Assembly (NCBI GenBank): GCA_009695405.1
Contig: SIAZ01000068.1
Location: forward strand, 1-14,508
DNA: 14,508 bases
Source: Pedosphaera sp.
GTDB taxonomy: Bacteria; Verrucomicrobiota; Verrucomicrobiia; Limisphaerales; UBA9464
Reading direction: 5' to 3'
Below the pieces are notes generated by a model that was not told where the DNA came from, ran no database searches, and saw nothing but the letters and a program-made list of their open reading frames with translations. This document shows, in pieces, positions 7,019 to 14,411 of this stretch (within the stretch, counting starts at the first letter, position 1; every line of letters begins with the position of its first letter). Both the position numbers and the translations under genes were made by a program.

Positions 7019-7846
7019 TCAGTTTTCCTTTTCCTTCGATGGCTTTTCTTCTACATCCCCGTCGTCGTCTTCTGTATCCGCTGCACTTCCAGATTCGACA
7101 GAACCTAAAGAACCTAGGCGGTTACGCTGACGCAACAAACCTTCTTTTTCAAACTGGGTTTGCGCTTCAACTGAATAACGTGCCCAAGGAATGGCTTCCA
7201 GACGAGCTTTGGGAATGGTCTTTTGAGTCTGTTCGCAGACTCCGTAGACCCCCTTCTCAATTCGCTTCAAAGCTTCCTCGATCTCGTAGATCGCATCCTG
7301 ATCGGATGAAAGAAGACTCAGAGCAAAATCACGGTCGAAGTTGTCGGTGCCGGAATCTCCCATGTGCAGACTATAACTTTCCATCTGCGATTGTGATTCC
7401 TTGGCTAAACCGCTCATCTGACGACGCAGACGGTCATGCAACTCGAGGAGGTTCTGGTAAAATTTCTGAAATTCAGGCTTTACCTTAGAAATTGGTAACC
7501 ACGTTGGCAAGGTGCCTTCAATAGCAACCGTTTTGGCCAACGGTCGACCTAAAATTGCCGCCGCATTCGTCGCGGCTTTGGGGCGCACTGCCGGAGGAAC
7601 AACCCCTTCCCGCTTAATTGGAGGAATTGGAGCAACTGGAGTTTCTTTCGCTACCGACTTACTGGGTACCTTAGAAGCAGGGGCCGCCACAACTGGATGA
7701 ACCGCCGGCGCGACCTTAGCGGCAGGTGCTGCCACAACGGGCGCAACTGTCGGGGCAGCCGAGACTGTCACCTTGACAGTGGGGGCTGCCGCTTTGACAG
7801 CCGGGGCCAGTTTTTTTGCCATGACTTTTTGCTTTAAACTCTTCAC
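7019..7846 (-). CDS. TraR/DksA-family RNA polymerase-associated protein with Ala/Pro-rich leader and degenerate zinc finger
   Basis: Of 275 residues, the first 110 or so are low-complexity Ala/Pro/Val/Lys, with a short internal repeat (PVVAAPAAKV, then PVVAAPASKV). A coiled-coil hairpin region follows, with DNFDRDFA at its probable tip, where E. coli DksA has DPADRA. Next comes the globular finger YGVCEQTQ...RYSVEAQ and an acidic tail (TEDDDGDVEE). The four zinc cysteines of DksA correspond to C204, T207, S225 and A228, so only one remains. DksA-family proteins enter the RNA polymerase secondary channel and tune rRNA and ribosomal-protein promoters; co-transcription with rpmG and rpsR fits such a role. 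The GTG at 7846 has AGGAG six bases upstream, better than the internal ATG at 7822. Function here is inferred from the family. Confidence 0.85.
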   Translation of the reverse strand: MKSLKQKVMAKKLAPAVKAAAPTVKVTVSAAPTVAPVVAAPAAKVAPAVHPVVAAPASKVPSKSVAKETPVAPIPPIKREGVVPPAVRPKAATNAAAILGRPLAKTVAIEGTLPTWLPISKVKPEFQKFYQNLLELHDRLRRQMSGLAKESQSQMESYSLHMGDSGTDNFDRDFALSLLSSDQDAIYEIEEALKRIEKGVYGVCEQTQKTIPKARLEAIPWARYSVEAQTQFEKEGLLRQRNRLGSLGSVESGSAADTEDDDGDVEEKPSKEKEN

Positions 7847-8166
7847 AGGTGACTCCTATTCGCCGTGTAAGTGAACTTTGTTTCGGCATCTTGACTCGAA
7901 CCTAAACACCGAATCAAGGGCCGCGGAAGCTAACAGGCAACCCACAGGACACCACAACTATTTTCCAAGAATGATTTTGAGACAAGCATCGAGCCATCGG
8001 GCCAACAGGGAATTGCAGGGCGACGAGCGACGAAACATCTTCCTCTTAACCCATGCTTTCTCTGAAAAAATGAAGTAAATTTCGAAATGACGACCTTCTC
8101 AAACGAATAAATCCTATGTTCTCTTGAGGCAGTATCGCTAGTCTCTCTCAACAAAAATTTCCCACT
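7847..8166. other. 320-bp non-coding divergent intergenic region
   Basis: It separates the dksA-like operon (minus) from the oxidoreductase gene (plus) and must hold both promoters, but no convincing -35/-10 pair stands out on either strand. Short open frames here (7878-8078 plus, 7930-8199 minus) lack ribosome sites and show no recognisable family. No repeats, tRNA or strong hairpins are visible. Confidence 0.6.
7853..7857 (-). promoter_or_regulatory. Shine-Dalgarno site deciding the dksA-like GTG start
   Basis: AGGAG on the minus strand lies six bases before GTG at 7846. It is one of very few good ribosome-binding sites in the window and is the reason for preferring this GTG over the ATG nine codons later. 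Confidence 0.7.
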
Positions 8167-9192
8167 ATGAAAACCTACAACGTCGGAGTCGTTGGCCACG
8201 GTTGGGTTGCCTCAGCCCATATCCCAGCCATCAACGCCACCTCTCAAGGACGGGTCACGGCGATCTACTCTAATCGCGCCCTAGATGCATCGACGGTTTG
8301 TGCTAAATATGGGGGCGATATTAAAGTCTACAACGACCTCAGTGCCATGCTGGCCGACAAGACTCTGGATGCCATTTCGATCTGCAGCTTTCCCAAGGAT
8401 CATTCGCGGCCATTCATCGCAGCCATCAAAGCCGGTAAGCATGTCATTGTTGAAAAACCACTCGCTCTAAATCCTCGGGAGTTGGAGGCTATGGCCGCCG
8501 CCCTAAAATATTCCGAAAGCAAAACCTGCGTCTGCTTTGAGGTTCGTTTCTCCTCACAATTCCAATCTATCCACGCCCTCCTCGAGGCGGGTCTCTTGGG
8601 TTCGGTCCACTTCGCTGAAGTCGACTACTATCATGGCATCGGACCGTGGTACGGCCAGTTTCGTTGGGCCCATAAAAAATCAGAGGCCGGCAGTTCATTG
8701 CTCAGCGCCGGATGTCATGCCATGGACGCCCTTCTCATGGTAATGGGTGGCGAACCAACCGAAGTTACTTCCTACGCTACATCATCCAAAAGTCCGCACT
8801 TCGCACTCTACGACTTTCCGACGACTCAAATTAGCCTCGTAAAGTTCAAAGATGGTCGAATCGGTAAAACCACCTCATGTATCGACTGCATTCAACCTTA
8901 CTACTTCCATACCCACATCGTCGGTAGCGAAGGTTCCCTTCTTGATAATCGGTTCCATAGCCAAAAATTGGGAATGCTGGATAAAAATAAATGGAGTCAA
9001 CTTTCCTGCGCTCCTGTCGACTCTGGCGACGTCAAGGATCACCCTTATCAAACTCAATTTCAGGCTTTCTTCGACGCGTTAGATGCCAATCAGGAAATGC
9101 CTTTCACTAGTTTTCACCACGCTTATCAAAGTCATAAATTGATCTTTGCTGCCGACAAATCCGCCGCCACGGGCCGGCCAGTCAAACTTTGA
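8167..9192 (+). CDS. Gfo/Idh/MocA family NAD(P)-dependent oxidoreductase
   Basis: A 341-residue cytoplasmic sugar- or cyclitol-type dehydrogenase. The N-terminal Rossmann fold begins YNVGVVGHGWVASAHIP, a GxGxxx-type nucleotide-binding loop at residues 7-15. The family EKP motif is at 96-98 (VEKPLALN), with K97 the usual catalytic/cofactor-contacting lysine. In the C-terminal alpha/beta domain SAGCHAMDALLMVMGGEP matches the conserved G-x-H-x-x-D catalytic segment. Substrate cannot be read from the sequence; members act on glucose-6-phosphate-like sugars, inositols, amino sugars and others. It stands alone on the plus strand and converges on a ROK-family gene, so a shared sugar pathway is possible but not shown. 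ATG at 8167 puts the Rossmann strand at the normal distance from the start. Confidence 0.9.
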   Translation: MKTYNVGVVGHGWVASAHIPAINATSQGRVTAIYSNRALDASTVCAKYGGDIKVYNDLSAMLADKTLDAISICSFPKDHSRPFIAAIKAGKHVIVEKPLALNPRELEAMAAALKYSESKTCVCFEVRFSSQFQSIHALLEAGLLGSVHFAEVDYYHGIGPWYGQFRWAHKKSEAGSSLLSAGCHAMDALLMVMGGEPTEVTSYATSSKSPHFALYDFPTTQISLVKFKDGRIGKTTSCIDCIQPYYFHTHIVGSEGSLLDNRFHSQKLGMLDKNKWSQLSCAPVDSGDVKDHPYQTQFQAFFDALDANQEMPFTSFHHAYQSHKLIFAADKSAATGRPVKL

Positions 9193-9397
9193 ACCTAACC
9201 ACGCTCCTCTGCCTCTCCCCCACGATTCGGAGGTTGACCACATCAAAAGTTCAACTCGCCCAAAATATTCCCGACGCTTTTCTCAATTCAAACGGCGGGC
9301 GATACCCACCAGTCATTACGGTCATCGCCCCTCTGAAAGCCGCGATCACTGTTTCGAATCGCTTTGAGCCAATCCAGTCGGCATTTGAATCTTCCGC

Positions 9398-10333
9398 TTA
9401 CTGACTGCGCACCGCAGCTAGAACCAACGCCCCCACTGGAACCGAGTCCTCTCCCAAACCTGCCAAGACTACCTCCGGTCCTGGTTGAAAGGAATCCATC
9501 ACATACTTGGGCAATGCGGTCGCAATAGCCGCCCGTAATGAATCGCCTACCAGCGAAAGTCCGCCTCCCAGCACCACACGATCCGGATGGAACAACTGGA
9601 CGACATGCGATAATCCAAAGGCAAGATCATCAGCCACCGCAGCCAGAATCTGCAGCGCCACGGCATCTTCCGCTGCCACAGCCGCTGCCAAATTCCTTGC
9701 CTCACCTCCGGCAACCGACTGAGCTTTCACCGCCTTTGCAAGAAAACCCAATCCAACCGACGGACCTGATGCGCTCACTGCTTCGCGAATCCGTCGATCT
9801 ACCGCCCAACCAGAACAGCGTTGCTCAAGGGTGACTCCCGACTTATCCAACCGCAGGTGTCCAATCTCAGCTTCACCCGGCTTGGCACCGTGATAGAGGC
9901 TTCCATCAATCACCATACCTCCTCCGACTCCACTACCCATATTAACCCAAAACACCCGACGATGCCCACGTCCCGCTCCACACAACGCTTCGCCTAATGC
10001 CGCTACGTTTGCATCATTCTCCACAACGACCGGCAATCCCGAAATTGTCCGCAACCAGTCGCCGAGCGGAAACTCATGCCATCCCTCCACTTGGTGAGAG
10101 CAACAAATCAACCCGGTTTCATGATCGACTGGCCCTCCAAATCCGACTCCGACCGATACAGGGCGATGCGAGGTAATGAGTTGAGGTAAAACTGCGGCAA
10201 TTTGTTCTCGAATGCCAGCACCCCCTCGGGCCCGGTCGGCGACAAGCCGATACCGTTCCTTAATGAAGCCCTCGGCGTCACCGGCGACGATCTGGATCTT
10301 GATACCCCCTATTTCAATTCCAATGTGTGTCAT
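9398..10333 (-). CDS. ROK-family sugar kinase-like protein
   Basis: A 311-residue ROK (repressor, ORF, kinase) protein without an N-terminal helix-turn-helix, hence kinase type. Visible elements are phosphate-1 loop GIEIGGIKIQ (5-14; the common Thr after GG is I11), GFGGPVD (64-70), catalytic D107 in ENDANVAALGE, phosphate-2 NMGSGVGGG (131-139), and E156/H159 in EAEIGH. The ROK zinc signature C-x-C-G-x-x-G-C is replaced by RCSGWAVD, leaving only C173. Canonical members phosphorylate glucose, N-acetylmannosamine or fructose using ATP. The substrate here is unknown, and the lost cysteines make assignment to a characterised kinase unsafe. It is divergent from copA and converges with the oxidoreductase gene. 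Confidence 0.85.
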   Translation of the reverse strand: MTHIGIEIGGIKIQIVAGDAEGFIKERYRLVADRARGGAGIREQIAAVLPQLITSHRPVSVGVGFGGPVDHETGLICCSHQVEGWHEFPLGDWLRTISGLPVVVENDANVAALGEALCGAGRGHRRVFWVNMGSGVGGGMVIDGSLYHGAKPGEAEIGHLRLDKSGVTLEQRCSGWAVDRRIREAVSASGPSVGLGFLAKAVKAQSVAGGEARNLAAAVAAEDAVALQILAAVADDLAFGLSHVVQLFHPDRVVLGGGLSLVGDSLRAAIATALPKYVMDSFQPGPEVVLAGLGEDSVPVGALVLAAVRSQ

Positions 10334-10402
10334 AAAAAGGATGAACTGTCCCCTAGGCGAAAATCAGTTTGCTATTCGTTTTGGAGATTGAACCGTGATC
10401 TG

Positions 10403-10445
10403 CTCACCGACTCCAGTTAGAAGCTTCACTGACCGACCCCAGTTA
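10403..10445. repeat. Two direct repeats 26 bp apart between the ROK gene and copA
   Basis: Copies at 10403-10419 and 10429-10445 share CTnACCGACYCCAGTTA, differing at two of 17 positions. The spacing is about 2.5 helical turns. They lie 18-60 bp upstream of the candidate copA -35 and 70-112 bp upstream of the ROK start, a reasonable location for regulator sites. No known copper-regulator box (CueR or CsoR type) is recognisable. Confidence 0.5.
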
Positions 10446-10462
10446 ACGCAACAGGATGTCGC

Positions 10463-10491
10463 TTGAAATTAATCTCGACCCTTTCTTTAAA
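10463..10491 (+). promoter_or_regulatory. Candidate sigma-70 promoter for copA
   Basis: TTGAAA (10463-10468), a 17-bp spacer and TTTAAA (10486-10491), in an AT-rich patch 62 bp before the copA ATG. Match to the consensus is 5/6 and 4/6. No promoter of similar quality is visible elsewhere in this intergenic region. Confidence 0.45.
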
Positions 10492-10553
10492 ATTATTTCT
10501 CCGAAACCACAGTTCACCTTGTCCTAATCTCACCCACCCCCAACGCTCAGTTT

Positions 10554-12857
10554 ATGGCCGACACAGGAATTGAGTTTCGCAAGCCTCGGACACCTCCACC
10601 CTCCGCCGGTGCTATCACACTTTTGACTGTAGAAGGTATGGACTGTGGCAACTGCGCTCATAGTGTTACCACCGCCCTACGCTCTGTTTCTCAAGTCTTT
10701 ATAGCCACAGTAGATCTCCAAACACGAACCGCACGCGTTGTCTGGAGTTCGCCGATCCCCGGAAAAACAGAGTCCCTCCTCCAAGCCGTCCGCATCGCCG
10801 GTTACGAGGCGTCACCGGTTTCACCCAATCAAAAGGCTTCGCCCTCGGTCGGGTTTCATTCTTGGCAACGCTCTCTTCAAATCGGCTTTCCCGCCATGGT
10901 CCTGCTTCTGACGGCAGAGTGGGTCTTCGGACTGGGTATGAATGAAGTCTTTCGATGGATCGCTTTCCTTATCGCTTCCCTCATTCAAGTCAGCTTAGGA
11001 AAACGTTTCTTCATCGGTGCTTGGCGGCAACTTCGGGTCGGAAAATCGACGATGGATACCTTGGTCTCTTTGGGATCTGGCTCCGCCTGGCTTTTTAGCA
11101 CTTGGGCTCTTATTAACGCCCCTCATTTGCACCTTTTTTTTACTGAGTCGGTTACCATCCTCACTCTTATCAGCTTAGGGCACTGGCTCGAAGCTCGTAT
11201 GAGTGAACGCGCCGGCGATGCTCTCAAAACACTTTTGTCTCTCTCTCCCTCTTCAGCTCGAAAGCTTCATGCCGATGATTCGGAACAAGAGGTTGCAGTC
11301 CATTCTCTCGCCCTAGACGACCGCATCGCTCTGCGCCCCGGCGACCGTGTTCCCGTCGATGCTATTATCACTGAGGGACGTTCCGCTGTGGATGAATCGA
11401 TGCTCACCGGAGAACCCCTTCCGATATCTAAATCAACAGGGGCAAACTTGTTTGCAGGGACCATCAATCGTGATGGCTACCTTGTTGCGCGAGTCACTGC
11501 CGTCGGCGAAGCCACGGCGTTGGCCCATATCGCCGCTACCGTCCGCCGCGCTCAATCCAGTCGAGCCTCTATTCAACGCCTCGCTGATCGGGTTAGTTCG
11601 GTCTTTGTCCCTGTCGTCGTCGTCATCGCCCTTCTCACTGCCACCTACTGGCTGATCCGTTTCGATACAGCAACCCATGTTCAAACAATTCTCGCTGGCT
11701 GGCTCTGGCAGGCCCATGCGATGGCATCTCCCGCTGTCGCCGCCCTCACCGCTACCTGCGCTGTTCTGATTGTCGCTTGCCCGTGTGCTATGGGCTTAGC
11801 AACTCCGGTGGCACTCATGGCTGGCATCAACGCCGCTGCGCGACGCGGAATTCTTATCCGTGATGCAATCGCCCTGGAAAAGTCCGGATCTATTTCTGCA
11901 GTGGCTTTCGATAAAACCGGTACTCTAACCCTCGGCGAACCTACTCTCTCTCTTTGCCTTCGCCTGTCGGAGTTTACTCATTCGGACGACACGCTCCTCG
12001 CTCTCGCTGCCACCCTAGCCGCGCCCTCCAATCATCCCCTCTCCCGTGCCATCCTCCGAGCTGCAACAGCTGCAAACATCAATGCTGCCTCTGCCTCCCA
12101 GTGGCGCGAGTTTCCGGGTTTAGGCATACAGGCTTTCATCGACTCAGGTTCCTTCCGGCAGCAGATGTCTCTTGGATCTGTTCAGTGGATGGAATCTCTC
12201 GGTCTCGATGTGAATGGGGCTCGTGCACAAACCGAAGCAGCGGCTACCCAAGGAGAAGCGGTGGTGCTTTTGGCCAACACGACAGAGGTGATCGGATTCC
12301 TTACCATTGGTGACTCAATCCGGCCTGAGGCAATCACCATCATTCAACGTCTCATCACCTCGGGACGTTCCGTTCACCTTCTTTCCGGCGACTCCGCCGC
12401 CGCTTGCCTGTGGGTTGCAAAGGCCGTGGGAATTCCAGAGGACAAGGTTCACGCCATCTGCAGCCCAGAAGACAAACTGACCTTCCTGAAAAAAATTCAA
12501 GCGCAAGGACGTCGAGTCGCTTTTGTCGGAGAAGGAATAAATGATGCACCCTCACTCGCCGCCGCCGACCTTGGAATTGCGGTAGGGCGCGCGACAGATA
12601 TGGCACGCGAAGCCGCAGACATCGTCCTTTTACGGCCTGGGTTGCTTCCGGTCATTGAGGCACTCGATTTAGCAAACCAGACCTTGCGAATCGTGCGACA
12701 GAACCTGTTCTGGGCTTTCTTTTATAATGCCGCCGCGATTCCGCTCGCGGCTCTAGGCTTGATCAACCCAATGCTCTGCGCCCTGACCATGGGCCTCTCC
12801 GACCTCATCGTTATTGCGAATGCACAACGCTTACGATCGCCAAAGCGAGTCGATTAA
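10554..12857 (+). CDS. copA: Copper-translocating P1B-type ATPase
   Basis: A 767-residue heavy-metal exporter of the inner membrane. In order: one N-terminal HMA domain with GMDCGNC (C31, C34); the first membrane helices; STMDTLVSLG; actuator loop LTGEP (T285-P288); the transport-site motif CPC at 409-411 in helix 6; phosphorylation motif DKTGT starting at D453; HP at 494-495; hinge GEGIND (659-664); and the last two helices with FFYN and MGLSD. CPC plus YN plus M-x-x-S points to Cu(I) (P1B-1 class). Two departures stand out: the hinge is GEGIND, not GDGIND, and the second serine of the Cu(I) MxxSS motif is Asp. The ATG at 10554 has no clear ribosome site but gives a normal N-terminus. No copper chaperone or regulator is adjacent. 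Confidence 0.93.
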   Translation: MADTGIEFRKPRTPPPSAGAITLLTVEGMDCGNCAHSVTTALRSVSQVFIATVDLQTRTARVVWSSPIPGKTESLLQAVRIAGYEASPVSPNQKASPSVGFHSWQRSLQIGFPAMVLLLTAEWVFGLGMNEVFRWIAFLIASLIQVSLGKRFFIGAWRQLRVGKSTMDTLVSLGSGSAWLFSTWALINAPHLHLFFTESVTILTLISLGHWLEARMSERAGDALKTLLSLSPSSARKLHADDSEQEVAVHSLALDDRIALRPGDRVPVDAIITEGRSAVDESMLTGEPLPISKSTGANLFAGTINRDGYLVARVTAVGEATALAHIAATVRRAQSSRASIQRLADRVSSVFVPVVVVIALLTATYWLIRFDTATHVQTILAGWLWQAHAMASPAVAALTATCAVLIVACPCAMGLATPVALMAGINAAARRGILIRDAIALEKSGSISAVAFDKTGTLTLGEPTLSLCLRLSEFTHSDDTLLALAATLAAPSNHPLSRAILRAATAANINAASASQWREFPGLGIQAFIDSGSFRQQMSLGSVQWMESLGLDVNGARAQTEAAATQGEAVVLLANTTEVIGFLTIGDSIRPEAITIIQRLITSGRSVHLLSGDSAAACLWVAKAVGIPEDKVHAICSPEDKLTFLKKIQAQGRRVAFVGEGINDAPSLAAADLGIAVGRATDMAREAADIVLLRPGLLPVIEALDLANQTLRIVRQNLFWAFFYNAAAIPLAALGLINPMLCALTMGLSDLIVIANAQRLRSPKRVD

Positions 12858-12949
12858 CCGAAACAAACACGATCGTCAGAAACAAGGAATGACCAAAGGT
12901 CCCCCCTCTTAGGGATCTAATCGAAGGGACTCAGAGCTAAAAAGAAGCG

Positions 12950-13025
12950 TGGTAGCTGCGGCCGGAATTGAACCGGCGACACTGCGATTTTCAGTCGCAT
13001 GCTCTACCAACTGAGCTACACAGCC
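12950..13025 (-). tRNA. tRNA-Phe (anticodon GAA)
   Basis: The minus strand folds as a 76-base cloverleaf. The D stem is GCTC/GAGC with loop AGTTGGTA, the anticodon stem TGCGA/TCGCA with loop CTGAAAA (anticodon GAA, Phe), the variable loop GTGTC, and the T stem GCCGG/CCGGC with loop TTCAATT. The 7-bp acceptor GGCTGTG/CGCAGCT has a G-U at both 1-72 and 6-67. Discriminator A73 and an encoded CCA end complete it. A run of five T follows 5 bases after the CCA on the transcribed strand, without a convincing hairpin. Confidence 0.96.
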
Positions 13026-13445
13026 AACGCGAGGGGAGATAGAACGGTTCGGACCCACCTCTTGGCAAGACTGTTTTTTAATTGGTTCACTTTTCTCTCA
13101 GTTGGTGGGTTTCAAATAGAAGCAAGCCAAGCCACTTTTGTCGTCATTTTTGATTTTTTTTAAAAACCCGATAAATCAGGACCGACAGTTAAAAAGAAAG
13201 TCTTGCCTCCCTAGGTCTTACCGCGCAAACAGACCCAACAGACTTCTCCCAGATTGACAAAAGGAAATCTGAATGGGTATTGAACACGCTCAATAGAGAA
13301 GTTCAGTCTCTGCCGAGTAGCCTTGGGCCTTTAGAGTACCAATGCCACACCAACCTCAAACAACTCAGATACTTTTCTGGTAAGAGCGCAGGTCTTGCAC
13401 CTTGGCTAGTTTAGTCGGAGTTCGCTTTTCCTACCTCAAATTCCA
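13026..13445. other. 420-bp gene-free region between tRNA-Phe and the methyltransferase gene
   Basis: No credible coding frame, RNA gene or repeat is visible. The tRNA promoter candidate lies at its left end. An AT-rich patch with T and A runs is at 13140-13170. A perfect TTGACA at 13254-13259 with TATTGA 18 bp later (13278-13283) could be a promoter for the downstream gene, 162 bp before its ATG, but the -10 is poor. Confidence 0.5.
13039..13068 (-). promoter_or_regulatory. Weak candidate promoter for tRNA-Phe
   Basis: On the minus strand TTGCCA (13063-13068) and TTCTAT (13039-13044) are 18 bp apart, and the -10 ends 13 bases before the tRNA 5' end. The -35 matches 5/6 but the -10 only 3/6. 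Position relative to the tRNA is the main support. Confidence 0.3.
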
Positions 13446-14258
13446 ATGGCCTTCAGAGTCGAAAATTTTTATCTCTCTACCCTCAAAAGACTCATCAAAG
13501 AGGGGGTGATGAACACCGGCATGCGTGTGCTGGCGGTGTGCGCTTCTGGGAATGATCACCGAATACTGCTGGAGGCCGGTTTTAAGAATGTAACGCTCAC
13601 TAATCTCGAGACCCGCTTTGATATCGATGACCCAGGCCCTCACCAACTCGCTAGCGGCGATGTGGAAGACCTCACCTACCCGGCGGACGACTTTGACTTC
13701 GTCATCGCTCACTACGGGTTGCATCACTGCGCCTCTCCCCACCGAGGTCTTCTAGAAATGCACCGGGTGGCTAAATATGGGCTACTGGTGTTTGAACCTA
13801 GAGATTCTCTCCTCTCCAACCTCTCCACTTGGGTCGGTATCGGACAAGAATACGAGACGGCCGCTGTCGCCTTAAGTGCCGATGGAGCCCATGGAGGTTG
13901 GAGGAATGGGCCTGTCCCCAATTTTGTTTACCGATGGACCGAGCGGGAGATCGAAAAGACGATTCATAGTGCGACCCCCTGGATGCTTTGCCGGTTTAAC
14001 TACGCTTATGCTATCCGCCCCCCGTCTGGTGCCGCCTCGAGTTCAAACCCGCTTATTCGAGCCAGTTTACGCCTCGCAATTCCACTCTCACGCCTGTTGG
14101 CACTGATCTTCCCAAGTCAGACCAACTGTTTCGCTTTTGCCGTCATTAAACCTTCCCTCCCCGAAGGATCGCCGAAATGGGTTCGCTGGACTGACGGCCG
14201 TCCTGAGATGAATCCGGAATGGGCGCAATCTAACTACAAACTCGAGAACCGACGCTAG
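13446..14258 (+). CDS. Class I SAM-dependent methyltransferase (Methyltransf_11-like)
   Basis: The 270-residue protein resembles methyltransferases found in bacterial surface-polysaccharide loci. Motif I is MRVLAVCASGNDHRILLEAGF, a variant without the usual GxGxG; an acidic strand end follows (LTNLETR). Then GDVEDLTYPADDFDFVIAHYGLHHCASPHR and LLEMHRVAKYGLLVFEPRDSLL give the post-I, IV and VI regions, followed by NFVYRWTEREIEKT. The acceptor molecule is not deducible. Starting at 13446 keeps the LKRLIKEGVM segment that precedes motif I in relatives. An internal ATG at 13509 has AGGGGG just upstream and is an alternative start that would drop 21 residues. It stands alone, with tRNA-Phe upstream and an IS element 111 bp downstream. 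Confidence 0.85.
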   Translation: MAFRVENFYLSTLKRLIKEGVMNTGMRVLAVCASGNDHRILLEAGFKNVTLTNLETRFDIDDPGPHQLASGDVEDLTYPADDFDFVIAHYGLHHCASPHRGLLEMHRVAKYGLLVFEPRDSLLSNLSTWVGIGQEYETAAVALSADGAHGGWRNGPVPNFVYRWTEREIEKTIHSATPWMLCRFNYAYAIRPPSGAASSSNPLIRASLRLAIPLSRLLALIFPSQTNCFAFAVIKPSLPEGSPKWVRWTDGRPEMNPEWAQSNYKLENRR

Positions 14259-14369
14259 CTTAGAGACTAAGTGAGCCAACACCCCCCTTCGAAGTCAGTT
14301 GGCCTAGGCTACGTAACAATACTGAACTCAAAACCTAACTCGTCGCCTTAAGCGCTTGGAAAATGAGGT

Positions 14370-14400
14370 TGCTTCGATTTCTCGGACGGAGAGTAAGAGG
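14370..14400 (+). repeat. Left terminal inverted repeat of the right IS copy
   Basis: It starts TGCTTCGAT; 21 of 31 positions match the reverse complement of 113-143, including nine identical terminal bases. It defines the outer boundary of the element and leaves 11 bp before the OrfA ATG. Confidence 0.7.
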
Positions 14401-14411
14401 AATCCTGTACC

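Noticed and set aside
7600..7822. Repeat array or CRISPR-like pattern in the dksA-like gene
   Set aside because: The repetition is the coding sequence of an Ala/Pro/Val-rich leader; repeats are short and degenerate with no spacer structure.
7878..8078. Small plus-strand frame in the divergent spacer before the oxidoreductase gene
   Set aside because: TTG start, no ribosome site, low-complexity unrecognised product; most likely non-coding promoter region.
10334..10553. CueR- or CsoR-type copper operator upstream of copA
   Set aside because: No palindrome resembling ACCTTCC...GGAAGGT or a CsoR-type GC-rich box is present; only the direct repeats at 10403-10445 stand out.
12898..12920. C-rich stretch and GGGATC after copA as a shared terminator
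   Set aside because: The complementary arms are imperfect and no T-tract is placed correctly on either strand.
14275..14303. Hairpin GCCAAC/GTTGGC downstream of the methyltransferase as a terminator
   Set aside because: The stem is only 6 bp with a 17-base loop, and no T-run follows on the plus strand.
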